Positions 9,446 to 18,616 of a stretch of 64,000 bases of DNA are shown piece by piece; position 1 is the stretch's first letter, and every line of letters begins with the position of its first letter. Under the pieces are notes generated by a model. The model saw only the letters and a list, made by a program, of their open reading frames with translations. It was not told where the DNA came from and searched no databases. A program made the position numbers and the translations under genes. Location: contig WYDT01000011.1 in assembly GCA_013122435.1 (NCBI GenBank), forward strand, positions 1 through 64,000, read 5' to 3'. The stretch comes from Chloroflexi bacterium AL-N1 (GTDB lineage Bacteria; Chloroflexota; Chloroflexia; Chloroflexales; Roseiflexaceae).

Positions 9446-10726
9446 CTACACGCCGCGCTCGACGGCCTCTTCTGTTTCATCGTGTGCTGTTGTTGCTTTA
9501 TCGCTGCAGGGCTGTCGGGCATGCTTTTGCTGCTGCAAAGCCGTACCATAAATCTCTTCAAGCTGGGGGCCAATATGATCCCACGAGAGATATCGCTCGG
9601 CATAAGAACGACCGATCCTTCCGCGCTCTGCTGCCCATTCACGGTTGTCGAGAGCCATACGCAACTTAGCCGCTAGATCTGAGGCGCTCCCCCAAGCAGC
9701 ATAGATACCAATATCACCAAGATATTCACGACTAACCGACGTGTCGAAGGTCACGACGGGCAGGCCCATCGCCATGTACTGTGGGATTTTGCCACTCCCC
9801 TCAGTCGCACTCATCTTGGGCGCGACAGCCACATCCCCAAGTGCCAGGTATGCGTGCGAGTCTTTGTAGAGAATACGCCCTGGCAATGTCACATGATCAG
9901 CAATACCAAGCGCCTCGGCCAGTTCCCGGTAGCTATCGACTCCAGGATAGCCCATCACCAGGAAATGCACATCAGGCGACTCAGCAATAAGCTGTTGGGC
10001 AGCCTCAAACAGGACATTGATACCCTGATACTGTGCAAGCAAGCCGAGATACACCACGATACGGCGATTCTCTGGTATGCCCAATTCGCGGCGCAATCGC
10101 TGCCGTTCAGCGTCCCACTCGGGGCTGCCATCAAATGGGCGAAAACGACTCGTGTTGATACCATCAATCATGGTGTAAAGACGTTCAGATGGGAAGCCAA
10201 AATCACGGAGCAGGAGATTCGCCGCATTATCACTTGAGGTTATCACCGCATCCGCTTGCGTATTGATGAAACGTTCAAGTTGCCACAGCGGCTGATACAA
10301 CGGGCTATCTTTTCCACTCAGGAAACGATGATCTATCATTTCCGATGTCATACTTCCTTGAAAATCAAAGATGAGGGGGACTTTCAGCAGGCGTTTGATT
10401 GGCGCACCAATAAGCGCACCTTCATGTAAATGGGCATGGATAATGCTGGGTCGGATCTGCAACGCAACTTTTAGTGCACGGTAGGACAGGGCTACATCGA
10501 GGTAGAGTTTGTGCCGTGACGACCCGACCATGGCACGTTTCAGCCAGGGCACATCCCATGAGCGCCGAATGTCGAGATCGGGCATATCCTCGCCATTGTG
10601 ATAGGTTGCAATCACCAGACGATGACCACGATCATGCAGCACCTTTGCCTCCTGCCAGATACGAATGTGTGCGCCATAGTCAGCAAAGAAACTGGTGGGT
10701 GCGATCATAAGAATCGTGTGGTGCAC
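9446..10726 (-). CDS. Glycosyltransferase family 4-like (GT-B)
   Basis: The 426-residue protein has a GT-B architecture. The N-terminal acceptor domain includes FADYGAHIRIWQEAKVLHDRGH, split here as a G-A-H loop and helix, and RPSIIHAHLHEG. The C-terminal donor domain contains RRIVVYLGLLAQYQGINVL and a nucleotide-sugar-binding E-x-SGKIPQYMAMGLPVV segment in the position of the family E-x7-E motif. It probably moves a sugar from a nucleotide-activated donor onto a cell-surface glycan or glycolipid; substrate unknown. The last 30 residues (KATTAHDETEEAVERG) are charged and probably disordered. It lies 122 bases downstream of aspartokinase with a 36-bp palindrome between. Confidence 0.85.
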   Translation of the reverse strand: MHHTILMIAPTSFFADYGAHIRIWQEAKVLHDRGHRLVIATYHNGEDMPDLDIRRSWDVPWLKRAMVGSSRHKLYLDVALSYRALKVALQIRPSIIHAHLHEGALIGAPIKRLLKVPLIFDFQGSMTSEMIDHRFLSGKDSPLYQPLWQLERFINTQADAVITSSDNAANLLLRDFGFPSERLYTMIDGINTSRFRPFDGSPEWDAERQRLRRELGIPENRRIVVYLGLLAQYQGINVLFEAAQQLIAESPDVHFLVMGYPGVDSYRELAEALGIADHVTLPGRILYKDSHAYLALGDVAVAPKMSATEGSGKIPQYMAMGLPVVTFDTSVSREYLGDIGIYAAWGSASDLAAKLRMALDNREWAAERGRIGRSYAERYLSWDHIGPQLEEIYGTALQQQKHARQPCSDKATTAHDETEEAVERGV

Positions 10727-10820
10727 AGTACAAACCTTCCACTTGTACAGGACGTTGGTTACGTCTTAACACAAACGAGGCGTATTCTATCGCACCGTGT
10801 CTGTACGTGCAAATCGACCA

Positions 10821-10856
10821 CCCGGTAGGGTTGTTATATATAACGACCCTATCGGG
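10821..10856 (+). repeat. 36-bp near-perfect palindrome at the lysC 3' end
   Basis: Two 18-base arms meet at TATA-TATA. All positions pair in plus-strand RNA if two G-U wobbles are allowed (positions 5 and 12 of the arm). In minus-strand RNA the same two positions become A-C mismatches. It overlaps the last codons and the stop of the aspartokinase gene. No U-run follows on the minus strand, so it is not a classical terminator there. Confidence 0.7.
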
Positions 10857-12243
10857 CTAAGCCCAGATCGTCGTGAAGGATGCGGACCGTATGCTCTAGC
10901 TCATCTTCGGGAAGAACAAAGGATACATGGCGTGAGGAAATATTTTGCGACATCTCCAAAATATGTGCACCAGAGCGTCCTAGCGCACGCAAGATACGTG
11001 GTGTCAGCGCTTCTCCATTCGGCGTATTGATGACGGCAACCATAGCGACTGAGGCAATCGTGACCACATCCTGCACTAGACCGGCATTGTGTTCATATCC
11101 AAAAGTAGTTGCGAGATTGTCGCGAACAAAGGGGGCATCGCTGGCACGAATGGTTAAGGTAATACTGCGCTCACCTCCATTATGGGCAAACATCAACACG
11201 TCGACACCAACATCGGCAAGGCGTGCCAATGCTCGTGAGGCCCAGTCAGGAGCCCAATCTTCGCTCTGGACGAGCTTCATTGTCAGCAGGCTTAACCCAC
11301 GGACTGAGATAATCGCACGGGCGGCATGGGTTGAGGGGCGGGGCGTCGTGACGATGCGGGTTCCCGGTTGAGTAATGTCTAGCGCACTCCGAATACGCAG
11401 CACAATTCCCTGCTCCGTGACTGGCACCAGGGTACGAGGGTGCAACACCTCTGCACCAAATGATCCCATTTCTGCCGCTTCATCATAGGATAGTTCGGAC
11501 AGCGAGTGGGCTTCAGGCACAATCTTTGGATCAGCTGTCAAAATACCATCGACATCCGTCCAGATACAGACTTCGTCTGCTTGCAACACGGCACCGATTA
11601 GAGCCGCCGTATAGTCACCACCACCACGACCAAATGTAGTGGTTAGCCCATCACGTGTGGCACCGATATATCCGGTAATGACTGGTACGATCCTGCGCTT
11701 CAGGAGTGGCTGAAGACGTGCCTGAACACGATCAGCGGTTTCTTCAGTGAGTGGTTGGGCTACTCCAAAGTTGTTGTCGGTTACAATTAATTCAGTGGCA
11801 TCAATCACCTGCGCTGCCACCCCACCCTGCCGTAGCACTACCGCGATGAGATGGGTGATAAAGTGCTCACCAAGTGCAGCAACGGCATCGACGCCACGAG
11901 GAGACAGATCCCGAAGCGTAGCGATGGAGCGGATCAGGCGATCAAACATTTTGAGGATATTGGCCCATTCCTGATAGAGCGCCTCACGTTCCCAATCATC
12001 CTGCACAACTTTTTCTGCCAACGAACGATGACGGTTCCACAAGTCGCGCCGTGCCCTATCACCGAGCGTTTCATCACCACCAGCCGCACGCCGGGCCGCA
12101 TCGATCAAACTATCGGTAATGCTGGGGATCGTCGTACATACTACAACTTGTGGGGTATCGATTTCAGCCTGTATCAGTCGAACCAGATCGTGGAGGCGGG
12201 AAGCTCGATTAACTGATGCTGCTCCAAATTTCATAACACGCAT
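10849..12243 (-). CDS. lysC: Aspartate kinase
   Basis: The 464-residue protein phosphorylates aspartate in the first step toward lysine, threonine and methionine. The N-terminus carries the kinase motif as KFGAASV (residues 5-11), where the usual form is KFGG(T/A/S)SV. GRGGGDYTAALIGAVL and IWTDVDGILTADPKIV are diagnostic of the aspartate-kinase catalytic domain, as is EMGSFGAEVLHPRTLVPV. Two ACT domains follow from about residue 310, the usual place for feedback control by lysine or threonine. Length fits the monofunctional enzyme; no homoserine dehydrogenase domain is present. No other pathway genes lie beside it. lysC is used in a general sense, because I cannot tell which end product inhibits it. 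Confidence 0.92.
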   Translation of the reverse strand: MRVMKFGAASVNRASRLHDLVRLIQAEIDTPQVVVCTTIPSITDSLIDAARRAAGGDETLGDRARRDLWNRHRSLAEKVVQDDWEREALYQEWANILKMFDRLIRSIATLRDLSPRGVDAVAALGEHFITHLIAVVLRQGGVAAQVIDATELIVTDNNFGVAQPLTEETADRVQARLQPLLKRRIVPVITGYIGATRDGLTTTFGRGGGDYTAALIGAVLQADEVCIWTDVDGILTADPKIVPEAHSLSELSYDEAAEMGSFGAEVLHPRTLVPVTEQGIVLRIRSALDITQPGTRIVTTPRPSTHAARAIISVRGLSLLTMKLVQSEDWAPDWASRALARLADVGVDVLMFAHNGGERSITLTIRASDAPFVRDNLATTFGYEHNAGLVQDVVTIASVAMVAVINTPNGEALTPRILRALGRSGAHILEMSQNISSRHVSFVLPEDELEHTVRILHDDLGLAR

Positions 12244-12355
12244 TATGGCACTCCAGACCGAGGTTGAGAGCTGTTATTATATCAATCAGATATTATAAAG
12301 ATGTGCTCGTATGTATGACTGTTCAGGGGACCATTTATACTATTCTTGTTCTACC

Positions 12356-13147
12356 TCACAACAAACCACTCACCGATCCACCATCAACTGCAATGGTCGC
12401 ACCATTGATGTACGAAGCGCGTGTTGAGGCAAGAAATGCAACAAGGGCAGCGAGTTCTTCCGGCTGGCCAATGCGACCTGCTGGTGTCCGCGCTGCTGCC
12501 GTCGCAATCACCTCTTCGATGCTCATCGACTCACGAGCTGCGCGTGCAGCGGCAAGTTCTTGCTGGCGTTCAGTCATCGTATAACCCGGCGCAACATTGT
12601 TAATAGTAATGCCCTCGTGAGCATGCTGATTGACAAGCGTCTTTGCTAATCCAATCACACCAGGACGAATCGCATTTGAAAGTAAGAGATGATCAATGGG
12701 CTGTTTTACGGACACAGATGTAATGTTGATGATACGTCCCCACTGAGCCTTACGCATTCCTGGCAGTGTTGCTCGAATGAGTCTTACTGTACTCATCAAC
12801 GTTAGCTGGAATGCTTTTTCCCAGTCGTCATCGGTGAATTGCTCAAAATCACCTGCAGGAGGACCACCGGCATTGTTCACCACAATGGTTGGATCACCGA
12901 AAGTGTCACGAGTTGTCTCAACAAAGCGTATAATGTCATCTGCCTGTGTTACATCAGCAACAACGGGCAAAACCTGAGTTTCACTTTCTTCACGTATCTG
13001 ACGTGCGGTGATCGTAAGTTGCTCCTCATCGCGGGCACAAATAGCAACCAGACATCCTTCACGTGCCAGTTCTCGTGCACACGCTTTGCCTAATCCTTTG
13101 CTGCCAGCAGCAACCAACGCAACTTTTCCCTGTATTCCAAGATTCAT
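12356..13147 (-). CDS. SDR-family protein with altered catalytic site (BKR-like)
   Basis: The 263-residue protein has a Rossmann fold with AAGSKGLGKACA at residues 13-24 and NNAGGPPAGDF at 91-101. The classical Y-x3-K pair is replaced: the position is SNAIR (157-161), with Ser for Tyr and Arg for Lys, while Ser144 is kept. This pattern matches a known BKR-like SDR subgroup that departs from the catalytic tetrad, so the loss is family-wide and not local damage. It may be a non-canonical reductase or a binding protein. The ATG at 13147 has AAAGGAGAG upstream. It is the last gene before the divergent MalT-like regulator. Confidence 0.85.
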   Translation of the reverse strand: MNLGIQGKVALVAAGSKGLGKACARELAREGCLVAICARDEEQLTITARQIREESETQVLPVVADVTQADDIIRFVETTRDTFGDPTIVVNNAGGPPAGDFEQFTDDDWEKAFQLTLMSTVRLIRATLPGMRKAQWGRIINITSVSVKQPIDHLLLSNAIRPGVIGLAKTLVNQHAHEGITINNVAPGYTMTERQQELAAARAARESMSIEEVIATAAARTPAGRIGQPEELAALVAFLASTRASYINGATIAVDGGSVSGLL

Positions 13148-13538
13148 GGTCTCTCCTTTACAATCGAGGTAGACAGATGATGCTTCCTCCGCTGATCTTC
13201 TTCAGACACTAATATGTAGATAAACAGAGTAGTGACATAGGTTCGACGTACGCAATTGTAGGTTAGGATATAAGCGCAACAATACATCCCTGAACGTATC
13301 ATGCGTCAGGAGAGTGCAACGTTACATTGTCGCAGAAAAACGGAGATGCGAGAAATACAAAATATCTCTCACAGAACACTTGTACACGGATGTAAAAATA
13401 CATTTGTTACCTGTGGCAAGTGTACCACATCGCACACCTGGATGTAAAACATGTTTGGCGATTACACTGCTTCGTAGGTGCTCAAAATTCACTCCATAAC
13501 AATACTCTATCCCTACTGCTGTACTGTATAATGAAACT
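13148..13538. other. Divergent intergenic region
   Basis: About 390 bases separate the SDR gene and the MalT-like regulator. I see no gene. TATAAT at 13527-13532 lies seven bases before the regulator's ATG, without a convincing -35 box. Confidence 0.5.
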
Positions 13539-16190
13539 ATGTCAACGCCCATTTTAGCCACGAAACTCTATAGCCCCCCACTACGGCCTGAAATAGTCCA
13601 GCGTCCGCATCTGATCACGCGACTCAATAAAGGTCTGCACCATAAGCTTACACTTATTTCGGCTCCTGCGGGCTTTGGCAAAACCACCCTTGTCAGCGAA
13701 TGGCTTACTGAGCGTTCACAATCAGCCGCATGGGTGTCACTTGATGCTGGGGATAATGAGCATATCCGCTTCCTCGCGTACCTCGTCGCTGCGATACAAA
13801 CAATTGCACCACAGGTTGGCACTAGAGTGATGACACTTCTTCACTCTCCACAACCACCATCCATCGAAGCCGTTTTAACAACCCTGCTCAACGATCTTAC
13901 GACCATCCAAAGACCGTTTATTGTTATTCTGGATGACTACCATGTGATTGATACCCCGGCAATTGATAATACCCTTACCTTTCTGCTGGCGCACCTACCA
14001 CCCCAGATGCATCTCATCATCATGACCCGGGAAGACCCCGCACTCCCACTGGCCCGCTTCCGCGCTCGTGGCCAGTTGACCGAAGTCCGTGCCAGTGACC
14101 TGCGGTTTACGCTCGATGAAGCTACCACTTTTCTTAATCAGGTCATGGGACTCCAACTCTCGACAAACAATATCGCTGCACTAGAGACACGCACCGAAGG
14201 TTGGATTGCGGGCCTGCAATTAGCTGCGCTTTCCATGCAGGGCCAGCAAGATGTTAGCAACTTTATCACCTCATTCACTGGCAGCCACCGTTTCGTAATG
14301 GATTATCTGGTCGAAGAAGTCCTTCACCAACAACCTGAACACGTGCAGGCGTTCCTGCTATACACTTCTATCCTTGATCGGCTGTGCGGCCCGCTGTGTG
14401 ATGCGGTGCTACACGACCTCACTAACTCGGGCCAAACAACGCTGACATATCTCGAACGAGCCAACCTGTTCATCATTCCGCTGGACAATGAGCGATGTTG
14501 GTATCGTTATCACCATCTCTTTGCTGAGTTGTTGCGCCAACGATTACAGCAGAAAATGACCTCGTCGGCTGGAGGCGAAATAGAAAGCATCACTACGCTA
14601 CACCAACGGGCAAGTGTATGGTATGAAGAACATGACTTAGAACTTGAAGCATTTCACCACGCCGTAGCTGCCCACGATGTTGAGCATGCCGCACGCCTCG
14701 TTGAAGGAACCAGCATGCCTCTGCACTTTCGTGGCGGAGTAGTCCCGATTCTGAACTGGTTGGAATCCTCACCCACATCGGTGCTGGATGGCAGACCGTC
14801 GCTATGGGTTATGTATGCCTCAGTATTAATCTTCGTCGGTCAACTGACCAAAGTCGAAGAAAAACTTGAGGCTGCCGAAGCCGCTCTACAATACGTTACA
14901 TCAGATGAAAAGACTCGCGACCTTATCGGACATATTGCATCGATACGAGCCACATTGGCTGTCGCTCAGGATCAAGTAGAAACCATCATTGAACAATCAC
15001 ATCGCGCTCTAGCACATCTGCATCCTGACAACTTACCTGTTCGCACAGCCACAACCTGGACGTTAGGGGTTGCCCATCAACTTCAGGGAGATCGCGCTGC
15101 AGCCAGACAGGCGTATACCAAAGCCCTAGAGATCAGCCATGAGATTGGTCATTTCATCATCAATCTTATGGCAACAATTGGTCTGGCCCAGATACAAGAA
15201 GCTGAAAATCGGCTCCATCAGGCAACCCAAACCTATCAAAACAGTCTACAGTTAGCTGGTGACCCGCCACAACCAGTCGCTTGCGAAGCTCATCTTGGAC
15301 TTGCTCGCATATCCTATGAGTGGAATGATCTGGAGATTGCTCAACAGCATGGATACCAGAGTATCCAACTAGTCGAGCAATTAGAAACCATCGGTAGATT
15401 CGTTACCTGTAAAGTGTTCCTCGCTCGTCTGAAAATGAAACAAAGCGATATGGCCGGAGCGACCACACTATTAATGCAGGCTGAACACATTGCGCGACAA
15501 CACAACTTTACACGTCAGATACCTGAGATTGTTGCCATACAAGTGTTAATGCTCCTGCATCAAGGCAAACTGGATACAGCTACTCATCTAGCACAGAAAT
15601 ACGATCTTCCTATCAGCCAGGCTCGGGTTTATCTGGCTCAGCAAAACCCCTCTGCGGCTCTGGCAGTGCTGGCGCCATGGCATCAATACGTGGAGACGAA
15701 GAACTGGGCAGATGAGCGGCTCAAGGTAGTAATTCTCCAGGCACTTGCTCACCAGGCACAAGGCGATCAAGCCAACGCTGTGCAGCTACTGAGTGATGCG
15801 CTGGTGCTGGCCAAACCGGGTGGCTTCATCCGCATCTTCGTCGACGAAGGGCCTCCGATGGCACAGTTAGTATCGACAGTCGCTGCTCAGGGAATAATGA
15901 CAGACTACACTAATACGTTGGTAACTGCATTTCAGGCTGAACAACCGGATGATACTTTGTCTGTATCACATACCACCACACCTATTCAAAAACTGATTGA
16001 ACCACTGAGTCAACGCGAGTTAGACATCCTTCGACTCATTGCTCAAGGTCTCTCGAACCACGAGATTAGCGAGCGATTGTTCCTCGCCTTGAGTACGGTG
16101 AAGGGGCACAACCGCAGAATTTATGGCAAATTACAGGTCCAAAGGCGCACCGAAGCGATCTCCCGCGCTCGCGAGTTGGAGCTTTTGTAG
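13539..16190 (+). CDS. MalT-type LuxR-family ATPase transcriptional regulator
   Basis: This 883-residue protein has the full MalT-type layout. The N-terminal STAND ATPase has Walker A APAGFGKTT at residues 42-50 and a Walker B-like FIVILDDYHVID near 127-138. A helical TPR-like middle spans about 400-790. A C-terminal LuxR helix-turn-helix lies at about 820-880 (LSQRELDILRLIAQGLSNHE then STVKGHNRRIYGKL). Such proteins bind ATP and an inducer, oligomerise and activate transcription. The inducer is unknown. No ribosome site is seen before the ATG, and a TATAAT lies so close that the transcript may be leaderless or nearly so. The small protein at 16449 follows on the same strand and may be cotranscribed. 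Confidence 0.9.
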   Translation: MSTPILATKLYSPPLRPEIVQRPHLITRLNKGLHHKLTLISAPAGFGKTTLVSEWLTERSQSAAWVSLDAGDNEHIRFLAYLVAAIQTIAPQVGTRVMTLLHSPQPPSIEAVLTTLLNDLTTIQRPFIVILDDYHVIDTPAIDNTLTFLLAHLPPQMHLIIMTREDPALPLARFRARGQLTEVRASDLRFTLDEATTFLNQVMGLQLSTNNIAALETRTEGWIAGLQLAALSMQGQQDVSNFITSFTGSHRFVMDYLVEEVLHQQPEHVQAFLLYTSILDRLCGPLCDAVLHDLTNSGQTTLTYLERANLFIIPLDNERCWYRYHHLFAELLRQRLQQKMTSSAGGEIESITTLHQRASVWYEEHDLELEAFHHAVAAHDVEHAARLVEGTSMPLHFRGGVVPILNWLESSPTSVLDGRPSLWVMYASVLIFVGQLTKVEEKLEAAEAALQYVTSDEKTRDLIGHIASIRATLAVAQDQVETIIEQSHRALAHLHPDNLPVRTATTWTLGVAHQLQGDRAAARQAYTKALEISHEIGHFIINLMATIGLAQIQEAENRLHQATQTYQNSLQLAGDPPQPVACEAHLGLARISYEWNDLEIAQQHGYQSIQLVEQLETIGRFVTCKVFLARLKMKQSDMAGATTLLMQAEHIARQHNFTRQIPEIVAIQVLMLLHQGKLDTATHLAQKYDLPISQARVYLAQQNPSAALAVLAPWHQYVETKNWADERLKVVILQALAHQAQGDQANAVQLLSDALVLAKPGGFIRIFVDEGPPMAQLVSTVAAQGIMTDYTNTLVTAFQAEQPDDTLSVSHTTTPIQKLIEPLSQRELDILRLIAQGLSNHEISERLFLALSTVKGHNRRIYGKLQVQRRTEAISRARELELL

Positions 16191-16448
16191 CAGCAACATC
16201 AGTTTGTTCGTAAACTTAGTATCAAGAACTGCCCATGAACGATCCTAAAGCTAAAACTGTAGAACTTCCATCCTCTCAGTAATCTCACAACAATACCCCG
16301 AACCATACTTTAGTATCTATACGCTCATACCACATTGTCGATACACTACTTGTACGTTATACATGCGGCACAGATGGTGCTGAACGACCATAACAGGTAC
16401 AGAGGTATGTCACACAACCATAACCCAAACACTGATCCGAGTGACACA

Positions 16449-16679
16449 ATGGTCTACCAAATCAGGCTCGAAGGCCATCTGGGTCATCAATGGACAGACT
16501 GGTTTGAGGGGCTGACCATCACCCTGGAAGACAACGGCGATACGCTGTTAACCGGTCTAGTGGCTGATCAGGCGGCGTTACATGGCTTGCTCAAAAAAGT
16601 GCGTGATTTAGGCATGCCCTTACTCTCGGTCATGCGCGTTAGAACCGGCCATACAGAAGCATCAGATGTAAAACGATAA
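16449..16679 (+). CDS. Small conserved-looking cytosolic protein
   Basis: A 76-residue protein begins MVYQIRLEGHLGHQWTDW and contains LTITLEDNGDTLLTGLVAD followed by a helix AALHGLLKKVRDLGMPLLSV. The frame is open upstream to 16335, but the segment before residue 39 is unlike the rest, so the ATG at 16449 is preferred. I have the impression that proteins of this look recur beside large ATPase regulators in Chloroflexota, but I cannot search. No function is assigned. It has no signal or membrane segment. Confidence 0.6.
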   Translation: MVYQIRLEGHLGHQWTDWFEGLTITLEDNGDTLLTGLVADQAALHGLLKKVRDLGMPLLSVMRVRTGHTEASDVKR

Positions 16680-16793
16680 ATTGAGGCAAGCTACCCTGGA
16701 AAGAAATCTGCCTTAAACGCATTGTTAAACGAACTTCATCCCACAGTTCTTTTCAATCAGACAAAGCACTATTGTTCAGCAAAGGGCATAAAA

Positions 16794-17445
16794 ATGAAAG
16801 GTTTACATAAAACGGGCAGTGTTGCCGCTCTGATTGAGGCAGTGACATACCTGATCGGCTTTGGGTTGTTCTTCACATTACTGGCACCTACTGAGAACTT
16901 CAACCCTACCCAATACGTGGCTTTCCTCGCGGACAACCATACTATTATGTACACATTTATGTGGTATTTGGTATCTTTCTGGTGGTCCTGGCACGAGCGC
17001 TCCACGATCGATTGCAGGGCGCTGCACCAGCCCTGATACAGACGGCAACCGCATTCGGGCTGATCTGGGCCAGTCTGGTTATTGCGAGTGGCATGGTTGC
17101 AACCATAGGGCTGGGTACAGTTGTTGATCTCTATAGCCAAGACCCAGATCAGGCTACATCAGTTTAGTTGGCGCTTGCTCTTGTGCAAGACGGGCTAGGA
17201 GGAGGAAGTGAGATTGTCGGCGGTTTATGTTATGGGTTTTGCTGATAAGTTGGGCAGCATTGCGAACAGGAGGTCTTCCCGAAGCCCCAAACTACCCTGG
17301 TCGGGTGATCGGTGTAGCTGGTATCCTCACGACTATCCTGACACTTAGTGATCTAGGGGCTGTTTTTGGGCTGGGTCAAATCGGACGATTCATATGGCTG
17401 GACATGGTTATGGTACGTAATAGCCCAGACATACCTGTTCAATAG
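16794..17445 (+). pseudogene. DUF4386-like integral membrane protein, broken by two frameshifts and a stop
   Basis: Three frames together give a DUF4386-like membrane protein. The first frame starts MKGLHKTGSVAALIEAVTYL. It shifts near 16960 into VFGIFLVVLARALHDRLQ. An in-frame TAG at 17165-17167 sits where the family normally has Trp in (W)LALALVQDGLGGGSEIVGGL. A second shift follows at 17225-17232, into LWVLLISWAALRTGGLPEAP. The second shift coincides with TTATGTTATG, a tandem copy of TTATG, so it looks like a 5-bp duplication. The first looks like loss of one 7-bp unit of a GGTATTT repeat. Four to six hydrophobic segments remain. The gene is non-functional as it stands. It opens a block of decayed genes. 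Confidence 0.8.
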
Positions 17446-17562
17446 AGAGGACAAACAACCATATGCATTCGTACCCCACCCCGGATAAGCACCTTTTCTG
17501 TTATCGGCAAAAAACGATACACCTCGCGTACATCGCGGATCAGTAGCAAGGAAGGAATAACC

Positions 17563-18552
17563 ATGAAAGCAATTGTTTACACACAATACGGATCGCCTGA
17601 TGTCCTGCAACTCAAACATATAGCCCAACCAGTACCCAAAGACAATGAAATACTAATACGAATATACGCAACAACCGTAACAGCCACAGAATGCACCTTT
17701 CGAAAGGGAGAGCCTTTTTTTTCAAGATTATTCACTGGCTTCATAAGACCAAAAAACACGAGACTAGGGGAAGAGTTAACCGGGGAAATCGAAGCGGTCG
17801 GCAAAGCTGTAACATTGTTCAAGGAAGGGGACCAGGTTTTTGGCTCTGCCGGAGCCAGTTTTGGTGCAAATGCCAAGTACATCTGTCTTCCTGAAGACGC
17901 GGTGCTGGCTATAAAACCGACCAGTATAACCTATGAGGAAGCTGCCGCAAGTGTTGATGGTTTTTTAACTGCATTGCCTTTCCTGCGAGATAAGGGCAAT
18001 ATTCACAGTGGGCAAAAAGTTCTGATCAACGGCGCTTCGGGAAGTGTCGGTACAGCTGCCGTACAGCTTACCAACTACTTTGGGGCTGAAGTCACCGGGG
18101 TGTGTAGTACCACGAATGTGGAGTTGGTGAAATCGCTGGGTGCCGACCAAGTTATTGATTATACACAAGAGGATTTTACCAAAAGCAGCCAGACCTATGA
18201 CATTATTTTTGACTCGGTAGGAAAGGTCTCGTTTCCACGTTGTAAGGGCGTGCTAAAGCAAAAAGGGGTCTTTCTTGAAGCTGGTATTGGGCTGACAATT
18301 CTTCCGCACGTATTATGGACTTCAAAGTTCGGCAGCAAAAAGGCAATGATTGCAGCCACAGGGCTGCGGCCAGCCAGCGAAAGGACAAAAGATCTCAGCT
18401 TCCTCAAAGCGCTGATGGAGGCCGACAGCATAAAGCCTGTCATCGATAGGCGCTATTCGTTGGAACAGCTTGCCGAGGCGCACAGATACGTCGATACAAG
18501 ACACAAAAAGGGCAACGTCGTCTTGACTTTGGAACATCATCACAAAACCTAA
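17563..18552 (+). CDS. Zinc-independent MDR reductase (quinone oxidoreductase-like), copy 1
   Basis: The 329-residue protein begins MKAIVYTQYGSPDVLQLKHI, the start of many zeta-crystallin/quinone-oxidoreductase-like MDR enzymes. The cofactor site is INGASGSVGTAAVQL near residue 150, followed by GADQVIDYTQEDF. The catalytic-zinc Cys/His set is absent, so it is a zinc-independent NAD(P)H-dependent reductase; substrate unknown. AAGGAATAACC precedes the ATG at 17563. It is the first and an intact member of a four-copy local array (also 19432, 20445, 21556). The sulfurtransferase gene follows after 64 bases. Confidence 0.88.
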   Translation: MKAIVYTQYGSPDVLQLKHIAQPVPKDNEILIRIYATTVTATECTFRKGEPFFSRLFTGFIRPKNTRLGEELTGEIEAVGKAVTLFKEGDQVFGSAGASFGANAKYICLPEDAVLAIKPTSITYEEAAASVDGFLTALPFLRDKGNIHSGQKVLINGASGSVGTAAVQLTNYFGAEVTGVCSTTNVELVKSLGADQVIDYTQEDFTKSSQTYDIIFDSVGKVSFPRCKGVLKQKGVFLEAGIGLTILPHVLWTSKFGSKKAMIAATGLRPASERTKDLSFLKALMEADSIKPVIDRRYSLEQLAEAHRYVDTRHKKGNVVLTLEHHHKT

Positions 18553-18616
18553 CGAAAGATTTCTACCAGGTAATACAAGCGCAGTGGCTAATAATCATAA
18601 CAAAGGAGATTGAATA

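Noticed and set aside
10849-12243. Inactive aspartokinase because of KFGAAS in place of KFGGxS
   Set aside because: The Lys, Phe, first Gly and Ser are kept and all other catalytic segments are intact, so activity is still likely.
13314-13561. Short ORFs on both strands ahead of the MalT-like regulator
   Set aside because: Overlapping small frames in a promoter region with no family features.
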